Source: CAYQVO01 sp964421085 (GTDB taxonomy: Bacteria > Bdellovibrionota_C > UBA2361 > CAYQVO01). Taken from it: a stretch of DNA of 64,000 nt. A program made the position numbers and the translations under genes. The number at the start of each line of letters is the position of its first letter. The first letter of the stretch is position 1. The stretch is from the NCBI GenBank assembly GCA_964421085.1, contig CAYQVO010000007.1, forward strand, positions 55,386 to 119,385. Reading direction: 5' to 3'. Positions 24,705 to 33,138 of the stretch are shown here, in pieces. The notes under the pieces were generated by a model. That model was not told where the DNA came from, made no database searches, and was given only the letters and a program-made list of their open reading frames with translations.

Positions 24705-25919
24705 ATGAGAATTGTTCATTTTATAACGAGTCTTCATCCTGACGGAGCGCAGAGGGTCCTTCTTCGCCTGCTCAAAGAGTCTGCCTCGCAAAGTTTTCAT
24801 TCTCTGGTGGTAAGCCTGAGTGATGTGATGCCCCTCGAGGAACGGTTCCGCGCAACGGGTGCGGAAGTTGTCACCCTGGGCCTGAATCATGCCGGCAATA
24901 TACCGCTTTCCTGGAAAAACGCGAGAAGGATCGTACGTGCCTTCGAGCCGGATCTCGTTCAGGGCTGGATGTATCATGGGAATCTTTTTGCGTCACTTGC
25001 AGCAGGGAGACGTGTGCCGGCCTGCTGGAATATCCGGACATCCGTAGCGGAGCCCTCCGACACAACCCTGCCAACCCGCGTCTGCAGATGGATGAACGGA
25101 AGGCTGTCAGGAGCTGCATCGTGCATAATATACTGCTCAGAGGAATCAAGAAGACAGCACCGGAAAGCCGGATTCTCAGGGACGACGGAAGAGGTGCTAT
25201 GCAACGGTTTCGACACCAGGCTTCTGAAACCATCGTCAGGCGCGCGGGACATGCTCAAGTCCGAGCTGGGACTTGGGGGAGATGAAATACTGGTGGGAAA
25301 TGTCGGACGCTTTCATCCGGCAAAGGATCACAAAACCCTTCTCGAAGCTGCGGCCGAAGTGGTTGCCGCGAATCCTTCTGTGCATTTCGTCCTTGCAGGG
25401 CAGGGACTTACAAAGGACAATATTGAGATCGCGGCACTCGCCGGCGGCAAAACACGTGCTCTAAACGTGCATCTTCTCGGGTCCCGGTCCGATATTGAAA
25501 GAGTCCTCCCCGGTCTTTCGATTTACTGCTCGTCGTCATCCGTCGAAGGCTTTCCAAACGCGATAGGCGAGGCGATGGCCTGCGGCGTTCCTGTCGTCGC
25601 AACAGACGCAGGCGGTTCAAGAGAACTTGTGGGCGATTGCGGGGCAATGGTCCCTCCACGGGATCCCCATTCCCTTGCGCAGGCCCTGCTTGATTTTGCG
25701 TCGAAAGACGGAGATGTCCTGAAACAGATGGGAGCAAATGCGCGGCGGCGGATTATCGAGAATTATTCACTTGGTGAGATGGTCAAAAGATACGAGTCTC
25801 TCTACAGCGGACTTGTTTCAGGGAACCGGACCTGCCGTTTGAAGAGAAAACTGCCCGCAACGCCTGCCTTTCCCAGCTTTTCAAGGGGAAGATTTCTGAG
25901 GAACCATCCGGCGGACTGA
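24705..25919 (+). CDS. Family 4 glycosyltransferase (GT4/GT-B)
   Basis: Protein of 404 residues with GGGGA before the ATG. The GT-B fold shows in IVHFITSLHPDGAQRVLLRLL (N-terminal Rossmann), VGNVGRFHPAKDHKTLLEAA (start of the second domain), and SSSSVEGFPNAIGEAMACGVPVVATDAGGSREL, whose E-x7-E motif binds the donor sugar phosphate. The last 40 residues (VSGNRTCRLKRKL onward) do not look like the family and overlap the convergent flippase by 118 bases, so a frameshift near the end is possible. It probably elongates a surface polysaccharide in the cytoplasm. Confidence 0.88.
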   Translation: MRIVHFITSLHPDGAQRVLLRLLKESASQSFHSLVVSLSDVMPLEERFRATGAEVVTLGLNHAGNIPLSWKNARRIVRAFEPDLVQGWMYHGNLFASLAAGRRVPACWNIRTSVAEPSDTTLPTRVCRWMNGRLSGAASCIIYCSEESRRQHRKAGFSGTTEEVLCNGFDTRLLKPSSGARDMLKSELGLGGDEILVGNVGRFHPAKDHKTLLEAAAEVVAANPSVHFVLAGQGLTKDNIEIAALAGGKTRALNVHLLGSRSDIERVLPGLSIYCSSSSVEGFPNAIGEAMACGVPVVATDAGGSRELVGDCGAMVPPRDPHSLAQALLDFASKDGDVLKQMGANARRRIIENYSLGEMVKRYESLYSGLVSGNRTCRLKRKLPATPAFPSFSRGRFLRNHPAD

Positions 25920-27358
25920 AGGCGCCAGGGATAAGGAACAAACGCCGCTGCTGCGTATCCCGTCACGCATGTAATCAGGATTCCCGATCCGAGAGTCACT
26001 ATCGGGACCTGTCCTGCTTCCCGGAGGAAATGAGTCCAGACCAGAAGGGCGGTCGAGATGGCCGCGCCTGTCCACATGCCGGGGAAGTGTGCGCGCAGAA
26101 CTTCCGCCCATGAGACGTCGATGAGGTGAATGCTGAGAATCAGCATCAGGAGATAATTCATCGCAACCGCGAAAAGGACAGCCCATGCAACCCCGCTCAG
26201 ACCGCCTGCCTGCGCTCCGATGAAGGCTCCTGTCACGACAAGAATGGTGTAAATTCCCTGCCTGAAGGCATGCTGATACACGGCGCCGAGAGATCTCGAC
26301 AGTACATCCCCCACTTTATATGCGGTCCGGAAGAAGACTCCCATTGAGAGGATCTGGAATACTGGAATCACTCCGGTCCATCGCTCGCCGAACAGAATAA
26401 GTACGATTTCGTTTCCGAGGAAAACCATCAACGCCATGCCGGGTATGGATACATAAGCGATGACTTCCAGTGTGTGGAGAAACGCGCGACGTATGTCGCT
26501 GCTGCTGTCCTGCCGCTGTGAAAGAACGGGAAAAAGCACACGATCGAGAACCTGGGCAAAATATCCTGAAGGAATCGTCATGAGCTGATAGCCGCGAGTG
26601 TAAAGTCCGAGCGCTGCGGGGCCCAGAAGACGCCCGACTAAGAAGTTGTCTCCATACAGCGCGCAGTAATTCAAAACACGTCCAAGGCTGAATCCTGCTC
26701 CAATATGAAGAAGTTCCCGCATCTCTTTCCAGCAGAATGAGAAGATCCACGGCTGGGGGCTGAAGATGTTCAGAAGGACAGTGCGAACAAGACGGACGGC
26801 GATGGTTCCGGCAACAAGAGACCAGACTCCGAAGCCCTGCCAGGCGAGAATTATGCTGAATAGGCCGGTCCCGATACCGTAGGCAGCGTTGTCCACCCCC
26901 ATAAGGACATGGAAATGCAGCTTCCTCTGAAGAATGCTGTCGGGCACCACGGCAAATGCTTCTATTACGAAGACCAGGGCCAGCACGCGAAGGATTGGAA
27001 TAACCTGGGTCTCCTTGAAGAACGAAGAGATCGGCGGACTCGCGATCCAGAGGATTCCGAATATCGCCGCTCCGCACACCAGGCTTGCCCACAGGGCGGC
27101 AGCACAGTGCCGATCGGTCACTGTCATTCTCTGTACAAGGGCGGGGCCGAGTCCAACCTGCGCCACGCGTTCGGCAAAACTAACGAAAATCAACGCGATA
27201 CCCAGCAGTCCAAATTCTCTGGGAGAGAGCAGTCTTGCAAGAATCGATAGCGCGGCGATTCGGAGCAGGCCGCTCGCGATTGCAGACGCATAGGACCAGC
27301 CTACCCCCTGAATGATGCGCGATGACGTTGCGCGTTCCTCTTCAGCACCTTTCCCCAT
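25802..27358 (-). CDS. Polysaccharide flippase (Wzx-like, MOP superfamily)
   Basis: Protein of 518 residues from the ATG at 27358, one base from the previous gene's stop; upstream in-frame codons lie inside that gene. It is largely hydrophobic with about 12-14 membrane helices and opens with IIQGVGWSYASAIASGLLRIAALSILARLLSPREFGL-type sequence, the hallmark of O-antigen or polysaccharide exporters. It translocates lipid-linked oligosaccharide across the inner membrane. The upstream GT4 gene shares its transcript. The C-terminal extension overlaps the convergent GT4 gene by 118 bases; the family usually ends near the last helix. Confidence 0.9.
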   Translation of the reverse strand: MGKGAEEERATSSRIIQGVGWSYASAIASGLLRIAALSILARLLSPREFGLLGIALIFVSFAERVAQVGLGPALVQRMTVTDRHCAAALWASLVCGAAIFGILWIASPPISSFFKETQVIPILRVLALVFVIEAFAVVPDSILQRKLHFHVLMGVDNAAYGIGTGLFSIILAWQGFGVWSLVAGTIAVRLVRTVLLNIFSPQPWIFSFCWKEMRELLHIGAGFSLGRVLNYCALYGDNFLVGRLLGPAALGLYTRGYQLMTIPSGYFAQVLDRVLFPVLSQRQDSSSDIRRAFLHTLEVIAYVSIPGMALMVFLGNEIVLILFGERWTGVIPVFQILSMGVFFRTAYKVGDVLSRSLGAVYQHAFRQGIYTILVVTGAFIGAQAGGLSGVAWAVLFAVAMNYLLMLILSIHLIDVSWAEVLRAHFPGMWTGAAISTALLVWTHFLREAGQVPIVTLGSGILITCVTGYAAAAFVPYPWRLQSAGWFLRNLPLEKLGKAGVAGSFLFKRQVRFPETSPL

Positions 27359-27359
27359 A

Positions 27360-28487
27360 TCAGGCCGCTTTCCTCGGGGGGAATACGGATATGCCGGCGG
27401 CGGCGAGATACCTTCCGGCTGCGCTTGCCGCTCCAAATTCAGTGTTTATGTGATCGGCTGCACCGCGCTGCACTTTGTGAGGATCACGCAGAACTTCCTC
27501 CATTGCGGCACTCATGGCGTGAATGTCGCCAACGGGGACGAGCTTCCCCCACTTCCCGTTTTGAAGGCATTCCTTCGGTCCGCAGGGACAATCTGTGCTT
27601 ACAACCGGCGCGCCGGATGCAAGGGCCTGGATAAGAACATTGGGCATGCCTTCGTATCGCGACGACAGAACAAAAACGTCGACAGCCCGAAAGTACGGGA
27701 AGGGATTTTCGACGTAGCCGGGCATATCGACCGAGTCCTGAACACCTTTCTCTCGTGCGAGCTCTTCGAGCTGCCGCCTCCTGGACCCCTCGCCGAGTAT
27801 CAGCAGCCTCGCATCTCTGTTTTTCCGGAATATGGCGAAGGCACTGATGAGAGTGTCGAAGTCTTTTTGAGGCTCGAGGCGGCCGACCGCCAGGATGACA
27901 GGCAGATCCTTCTTTATAAGCCAGGGATGACTCGGGGGTTCCTGAAGCTGGTTCAGCATACGGGCCGACACGACAGGCGTGGGAAGAACGACTACCTTTT
28001 CACGTACTTTCCGGTTGAGCCCTGAGAGTTCCGAGGCGACTCCCTTTGAGACAGCGATAATTGCGTTGGCTTTCGGATACAGGAGCTGAGACAGGAAGAA
28101 CATTGCGCGGCGCTTCAGCGTCTTCCTCGGTTCGCTGAGCGGCCCGATAGACTGGCGAAGCACGAGCGGGATACCCGGAACGAACATTTTCGCGAGAACA
28201 GCAGCCACGTTGGCGTTGGACATCGTGGAAAAAAGCACGGCGGGCCTGTGTTTCCGAAGATAGCTGATAAGGGGAAAAAGGGAACCGGTTACGAATCTTG
28301 TATTGAAGTCGAACAGGCGCGCCCCGGCCGGGACCATGCTCCTGCAGGCCCCTTCTCTCGACGCAACCAGAATATCGACGTCCACACCCAGTTCCAGCAG
28401 GCCTTCCGCAAAGACCAGCATAGCCCGTTCCGCTCCGCCGCCTCGCAGACTCGGGACAAAGACCGCTGCCTGATTTCGCATGATCAC
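27360..28487 (-). CDS. Family 4 glycosyltransferase (GT4/GT-B)
   Basis: Protein of 375 residues (GTG start at 28487; ATG at 28481 is a good alternative). It has AAVFVPSLRGGGAERAMLVFAE, ILAVGRLEPQKDFDTLISAF, LLILGEGSRRRQLEELA and VFVLSSRYEGMPNVLIQALASGAPVVSTDC with the E-x7-E-like donor site. The opening GGGAER is typical of GT4 enzymes of exopolysaccharide and O-antigen loci. Its stop abuts the flippase start, so the two are co-translated. Donor sugar not known. Confidence 0.92.
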   Translation of the reverse strand: MIMRNQAAVFVPSLRGGGAERAMLVFAEGLLELGVDVDILVASREGACRSMVPAGARLFDFNTRFVTGSLFPLISYLRKHRPAVLFSTMSNANVAAVLAKMFVPGIPLVLRQSIGPLSEPRKTLKRRAMFFLSQLLYPKANAIIAVSKGVASELSGLNRKVREKVVVLPTPVVSARMLNQLQEPPSHPWLIKKDLPVILAVGRLEPQKDFDTLISAFAIFRKNRDARLLILGEGSRRRQLEELAREKGVQDSVDMPGYVENPFPYFRAVDVFVLSSRYEGMPNVLIQALASGAPVVSTDCPCGPKECLQNGKWGKLVPVGDIHAMSAAMEEVLRDPHKVQRGAADHINTEFGAASAAGRYLAAAGISVFPPRKAA

Positions 28488-28559
28488 GTATTCTGCAGGA
28501 TCTGAAAAAGTTGGGGATGACGAAGATCATCCGCATTCGGCATAAGTTAAAGCCCGCTG

Positions 28560-29084
28560 TTATCGCGCACGGGACCTGCCTTTTCGAAGGAAAGAAAGCA
28601 CATCATCGGTGTCATAGGAGAGATTAACAACTCTGCCGGAGCTGTTAATCATTACGAAATAAGGCACGCCAGTCCCTTTAAACACGATGAACGCTTCGTC
28701 GGATACATCGTTGCCGGAAAACGAATGAAGAGGCCATGTGAAGTGAAGTTCTTTGATGTGTTTCTGCACAAGCCGCTGCTTATCTGCCTGGTCGATGCTG
28801 ACTGCGATAAACGCAACGTCACTTCTTTTCCTTAAGAGCGGCAATGCATCTTCATTGAGGCGTTCGACGGCCCGCTCGCACGATCCGCAGTCAGCCGACC
28901 AGAACATTACTATCACTGACCGGCCTTTCCAGTCGTCGAGAGGTTTTATTTCACCGTTCATCATCACGAATTTTGTGTACGGGAACGTCTCCCCAATCAA
29001 TGCAGACTGTTCCCGGCGGGAACCGCTGCATGAGCAGAGCAGGCAGATTAGAAGCATGAGGGCGAGGTAATGAAGCTGTTTCAT
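28560..29084 (-). CDS. TlpA/ResA-like thioredoxin-fold lipoprotein
   Basis: Protein of 174 residues from the ATG at 29084, chosen because it begins a lipoprotein signal: a hydrophobic stretch ending in LLCSC, with lipidation at Cys19. An earlier start would add 16 residues ahead of the signal. The redox motif is CGSC at residues 65-68 (WSADCGSCERAVERL), followed by AFIAVSIDQ and GVPYFVMINSSG, the cis-Pro region. It is a membrane-anchored thiol:disulfide exchanger or peroxiredoxin-like protein in the periplasm, possibly for cytochrome maturation. No cytochrome genes are adjacent. Confidence 0.85.
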   Translation of the reverse strand: MKQLHYLALMLLICLLCSCSGSRREQSALIGETFPYTKFVMMNGEIKPLDDWKGRSVIVMFWSADCGSCERAVERLNEDALPLLRKRSDVAFIAVSIDQADKQRLVQKHIKELHFTWPLHSFSGNDVSDEAFIVFKGTGVPYFVMINSSGRVVNLSYDTDDVLSFLRKGRSRAR

Positions 29085-29206
29085 ACGGGAATAATGGCAC
29101 GATACTGCGCCGCGATAAAGAAGCGGTTTCATACGGAGTTATAAACATCGAACATGATCCTGCTCATCTCGCCCGGTCTCAACGCCTGCGACAATGATGG
29201 AAAAGC

Positions 29207-30031
29207 ATGATAATGACGGTAATTCTCATAGTTCTTTTGTGGGGCGGCGCGACTGCAGCTTTCGTCCAAAGGTTTGCAGCGCGCGAAAAAGAGGCGAGAA
29301 AGGATCTGGAGAAGGCGGAAAAACTGAATGAGGATTTCCTTTCGGCCATTTCGCACGAACTGAGGACCCCGCTCAGTTCTGTACTGGGATGGAGCGAAAT
29401 CCTGCTCCGGCAGGAAAATCTTCCCGCAGAGGTCCGGGAAGGCCTCGAGGTTATTTCAAGAAATGCCGGAGTCCAGATTGATCTGGTCGCACAGCTTCTC
29501 GATACAAGACGGATAATTTCGGGCACCGTAAAACTGGAGCATGAGGAGCTGGATCTGCCGGCAATTGCCGGGTGTGCCCGGGAAAAGGCGATGAAGGCAG
29601 CGGAGCGAAGAAAGATAGCTATCGTGGATTCTGTCGAATGGCCGGACGATGCTCTTGTTTACGGGGATCCAGCGCGTGTGGAGCAGGCAGTGGCGTCTCT
29701 GCTCATGTCAGGCGTGAAATTCACGCCCGACAGGGGAACGATTAAAATGAAGATCCAGTGCGATTATGATGAGGCGAGAATCGTGATCACGGAGAGCGGT
29801 CTGAGCATCGAGAAATCGACTGATGTTTTCGATCTCTCCAGCCGGTTCTGGGAACAGTCCAGTTTCGCCCACAGAGGTCTGCTCACAAGCCTGTCCCTTG
29901 CACGCGCGGTTGCAGAGCTCCACGGGGGTAAAATGGAGGTGCTTAAACAGAAGGGTGAGAAGGAGACAGAGTTTCGAATCGTGCTTCCCGCGGAGAGACG
30001 ATCATCGAGCGCAGGAAATGGTGCGATGTGA
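29207..30031 (+). CDS. Histidine kinase with a degenerate ATPase domain
   Basis: Protein of 274 residues: one N-terminal membrane helix (ILIVLLWGGATAAFV), a short coiled linker, then HisKA with His50 in AISHELRTPLSSVLGWSEIL. The ATP-binding half is unusual. The N-box reads SLLMSGVKFTP instead of the normal NLLxNAvKFTP, the G1-box reads ITESGLSI instead of DxGxGI, and the glycine-rich G2 loop is absent (RGLLTSLSLARAVAELHGG). It therefore probably cannot bind ATP and may act as a phosphatase, scaffold or partner of another kinase. No response regulator is adjacent. It is convergent with the S1 protease gene. Confidence 0.8.
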   Translation: MIMTVILIVLLWGGATAAFVQRFAAREKEARKDLEKAEKLNEDFLSAISHELRTPLSSVLGWSEILLRQENLPAEVREGLEVISRNAGVQIDLVAQLLDTRRIISGTVKLEHEELDLPAIAGCAREKAMKAAERRKIAIVDSVEWPDDALVYGDPARVEQAVASLLMSGVKFTPDRGTIKMKIQCDYDEARIVITESGLSIEKSTDVFDLSSRFWEQSSFAHRGLLTSLSLARAVAELHGGKMEVLKQKGEKETEFRIVLPAERRSSSAGNGAM

Positions 30032-30046
30032 GCGGCATCGGAATTT

Positions 30047-31510
30047 TTATCTGATCTGAACTTTCCTGTGCGCCGGGGCGGCCTGGATGTCGCCCTCGCC
30101 ATCGACAGCCCATAACCAGATTTCTATACTGCCGCTTTCAGGCGCTTTTATCCGGAGAGAGTAAAGGCTTTTTGTGCGCGCCTTCGCCTTGAGGAGTTTC
30201 GATCGAATATTCTCGCAGGACATGGAAAGACTGGACGCGCATCTTTTTGCGGAAATAATGACAGCATAGCCTTCCACGCTCGAGACCGGCGATGCAGAGG
30301 CGACCTTCACACGCATATCACAGTACTTCGGCCGGCATTTAACCGAACGCACCCGTGAAGTCGGTCTCGAACCCAGGGTTCTGGAAGAGCCTTCGCCGGA
30401 CGTATTGCGGACCGGGCCGGCAGAATTGGAGATCGCGTTTACCGTTCCGGAATCATTCTTCGCCATGACTCTGCACGCGATGAATCTTCCTCTGTCTTCT
30501 GCTGCCACTGTATATCTCGCCCCTGCTGATGATATTTTCCTCGAAGAAGCGCTGCCGGGATTAATTGAGATCCATTGATACGAGAACGAAAGGCGTTCGC
30601 CCTGCCAGTCACCTTTTTTGCAGGTTAGAGTTCTTCCGACTTCTGCTTTGCCTGATATTACCGGAGATGATGTGTTCCTCGGAGAAATTGGGGGGAATGA
30701 GTACACCCAGCGCGAGAAAGCCGCAACCTTTGTGTATACACTGTAGAACCGGCTTCCGTTGCAGCCATAGCCCCAGCTTGTTATTCCGGCCTGCTTGAAC
30801 CCGGCGCCGTTCCTGACAAGCAGGGGGCTTCCTGAATCTCCGAAGCAGGGGCTCACGCTGCTTCCGGCAGCATCGCCAGTGGTTAACGCGCCGGCGCAGA
30901 GCATCGTGTCTGTGAAGACAGAACCGAATGCAGAAGCGCACCGGGAAGAATCCTGAACCGGAATTACGGCCTTTAGCAGAGTGTTTGACGTGACAGAATA
31001 GTCCGGATCCGGCGTTCCCCACCCGATTATGGTGGCCGGTGTTCCCGGAGAAAAGAGGTCGTCATCCCCGGGGAGGGCAAGCGGGATGGTGTCAGTGCTA
31101 ACAGCCCTGGAGAGTCTGAGAATCGCAATATCGTTCTCCATGCCTCCGGCAGCCGGCTTGTACAGGGGATGCAGAATGACGCCGTCAAGGCTGACACGAG
31201 TTCCGTCTTTTTCCGACAGGCGAGTGCGTCCTACAATCACGTCCGTCTCTTCAGGGAGTGAATTGTAAACACAATGGGCAGCTGTGAGGACATATTGCGG
31301 GGCAATCAGTGATCCTCCGCAGAAGTGTCCGTACCGGGCACCGGATGAACGTTCCTCCGACGAGATCAGAGAAACGGAATACGGAAATTCCGAATGAGAG
31401 CAGGAATCTCCATTGATGATATAGTTCTGGAAAGGGAATTGCTGAGCAGAGGCTGCTGAATAGACAGAAAGAACGAAAAAAAACAACGCTGCCAGTCCGC
31501 CCCTCCCCAT
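30047..31510 (-). CDS. Exported trypsin-like serine protease (S1)
   Basis: Protein of 487 residues from the ATG at 31510, with GGGGGAG six bases before it. A signal peptide (FFFVLSVYSAASA) is followed by the protease domain. The catalytic triad is complete: His79 in LTAAHC, Asp127 in ENDIAIL and Ser226 in CFGDSGSPLL. Several Cys pairs would form disulfides. Residues from about 285 to 375 form an Ig-like or PKD-like region (VGRTLTCKKGDWQG, FSYQWISINPG), as in many exported bacterial proteases. The last 100 residues are rich in Lys and Arg (SVKCRPKYCDMRVKV). The C-terminus ends against the convergent kinase gene. Confidence 0.92.
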   Translation of the reverse strand: MGRGGLAALFFFVLSVYSAASAQQFPFQNYIINGDSCSHSEFPYSVSLISSEERSSGARYGHFCGGSLIAPQYVLTAAHCVYNSLPEETDVIVGRTRLSEKDGTRVSLDGVILHPLYKPAAGGMENDIAILRLSRAVSTDTIPLALPGDDDLFSPGTPATIIGWGTPDPDYSVTSNTLLKAVIPVQDSSRCASAFGSVFTDTMLCAGALTTGDAAGSSVSPCFGDSGSPLLVRNGAGFKQAGITSWGYGCNGSRFYSVYTKVAAFSRWVYSFPPISPRNTSSPVISGKAEVGRTLTCKKGDWQGERLSFSYQWISINPGSASSRKISSAGARYTVAAEDRGRFIACRVMAKNDSGTVNAISNSAGPVRNTSGEGSSRTLGSRPTSRVRSVKCRPKYCDMRVKVASASPVSSVEGYAVIISAKRCASSLSMSCENIRSKLLKAKARTKSLYSLRIKAPESGSIEIWLWAVDGEGDIQAAPAHRKVQIR

Positions 31511-31663
31511 CGCCCGCTCCCCCGGGTCCATAAAGAAGGTGCGAAGCTAACAGCGCCGACGGCAACGACCTATGATCAACGACATGACAGCGCAGAGTTG
31601 CCGCGATAAACTGGTGTGACGAAGATCACGGAAGATTAACCGCAACGGGATGGAAATGATCTG

Positions 31664-31843
31664 ATGACAGAAAAGAGAAAGTGCGGACGAAGGAACAATG
31701 ACATTGACAGGGGAAGCTATGCCGAGCAGTCGCGCGGTATAGCATCAGTACAGGATGCCGACTGCACGGGAATCCGGGATAGCGGCTCTGTCAACGAACC
31801 GGAGGGGGAAACGCGGGGAAAGAGAAAGAAAAGGCGCCCGTGA
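31664..31843 (+). CDS. Possible small hydrophilic protein
   Basis: An open frame of 59 codons in an otherwise empty 340-base stretch between the S1 protease start and the baeRF stop. The predicted peptide is highly charged (MTEKRKCGRRNNDIDRGSY..., ending GKRKKRRP), with no signal peptide or known domain. No good ribosome site is visible. It may be chance. Confidence 0.2.
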   Translation: MTEKRKCGRRNNDIDRGSYAEQSRGIASVQDADCTGIRDSGSVNEPEGETRGKRKKRRP

Positions 31844-31851
31844 ACAGTGCG

Positions 31852-33081
31852 CTATAATCTTCCATCGATTCGCTCATCCATCGCCTGGAAAGTGGAGGCG
31901 GGCAGGGGATACCGGTAGAGGGCTGCGATAGAATTCTGCGCCGGCATATTCGCTTCAGGCAGCACATGTACAGTGCTCCCATGACGGTGGCAGTAAATCG
32001 CCGCGAGATTAAAAAGGTCTTCCGCCTGCGGATCGGCATGATCCGTGTACATTATCTCCCCGGTTTCACTGCTGAACACGCCCCGGGCGCGTGCGCCTTT
32101 TGAAATGAAGAGCGTGTCTACCGCTCCCCACGCGGCAGAGTGCAGGATATCTTCGAGCAAGTGACCCACCAGTTCCCGGCGTCCAGTTTCACGGAATCTG
32201 GCCATATCTTCTTCCATTCTGGACATGAAAAGAGGTTCGACTATCGGCAGCGCGCGTCTGTGGAGCTCTTCGGGTGAATCTTCAAAATTTCCTGTGACAC
32301 CTCGTTCTGCGAGGTTCGGGTATTTGCTGATGCTTCTGAACATTGCGTGCAGATCTTCGGGTCCGGCCAGAACAAGCGGCCATTTTGAAGCCCCTGTTAT
32401 GCTCCGGACAGCAGTATCGAGTTTCCGAAAATATTCCAGAACAGGATCCTTGAACTCCACTGTATCGGCATTGGCCCCATGCCCGAAAAACATCGCCCCC
32501 CGCCGCGGTCCGCCGGGTTCCTTTGGTCCCCTGGCCGGGGTTCGGGTGTGAAATTGTGTCTGTCCCTGGACCTCAGTATAAGCCTCAACATCCTGCATGG
32601 AAGGAAGGCCTTCGACACTTACCTCGGAAAGCTCGGTTTCGGAACCAATGTAAAGATGGCTTTCATTCCGGCTGACAGAAAGCACATAAAAGAGAGCCTG
32701 TCCCTGCAGGACTTCGAGGAGCGGCAGCACTTTGAAGTGCGGGGCGATGTCGAGGTCGAACCTGGCGGCAACGGGAAGCTTCAAAATTCGAAAAACAGAA
32801 TGGGATATGTAGCAGGCCAGCGTTCTTGACTGATACGTCCAGAACATCGAGTCTTCTCCCATCTTCTGAAGCGCAGCCATCTTTCCTTCGAGCGGCTGGA
32901 AGTCGAGTTCCCGCCCCCGCGCTGTCGCTTCAACAGCGGCAAGTGAATTGGCAAGATAAATTGACGACTGTGCAGTCTCACCCTTGTTCACCGGTATGAA
33001 TATGGAGACACAAACGGGGTCATCTGTCTCCACGATTGAGGACACAAGCCGCGCGTCTATGACAGAAGCATGAGATCTCAT
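31852..33081 (-). CDS. BaeRF-family protein (bacterial archaeo-eukaryotic release factor superfamily)
   Basis: Protein of 409 residues. It has the layout of the bacterial eRF1-like family: an N-terminal domain (VCVSIFIPVNKGETAQ), a middle region with PHFKVLPLLEVLQGQALFYVLSVS, and a C-terminal RNase-like part (GHLLEDILHSAAWGAVDTLFISKGARARGVF, NLAAIYCHRHGSTVHVLPE), which closely follows the baeRF family 3 pattern I remember. Members are thought to act on ribosomes or peptidyl-tRNA, but the function is not established. The neighbouring genes do not clarify it. Confidence 0.75.
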   Translation of the reverse strand: MRSHASVIDARLVSSIVETDDPVCVSIFIPVNKGETAQSSIYLANSLAAVEATARGRELDFQPLEGKMAALQKMGEDSMFWTYQSRTLACYISHSVFRILKLPVAARFDLDIAPHFKVLPLLEVLQGQALFYVLSVSRNESHLYIGSETELSEVSVEGLPSMQDVEAYTEVQGQTQFHTRTPARGPKEPGGPRRGAMFFGHGANADTVEFKDPVLEYFRKLDTAVRSITGASKWPLVLAGPEDLHAMFRSISKYPNLAERGVTGNFEDSPEELHRRALPIVEPLFMSRMEEDMARFRETGRRELVGHLLEDILHSAAWGAVDTLFISKGARARGVFSSETGEIMYTDHADPQAEDLFNLAAIYCHRHGSTVHVLPEANMPAQNSIAALYRYPLPASTFQAMDERIDGRL

Positions 33082-33138
33082 AAAGAGATTGTGACGGGTG
33101 GGCGGTCTCCGCTGAATGACAGAGATCCTCCAGACGGG

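Noticed and set aside
24871..25233. Minus-strand open frame within the GT4 gene
   Set aside because: Antisense shadow of a clear glycosyltransferase, without a ribosome site or family motif.
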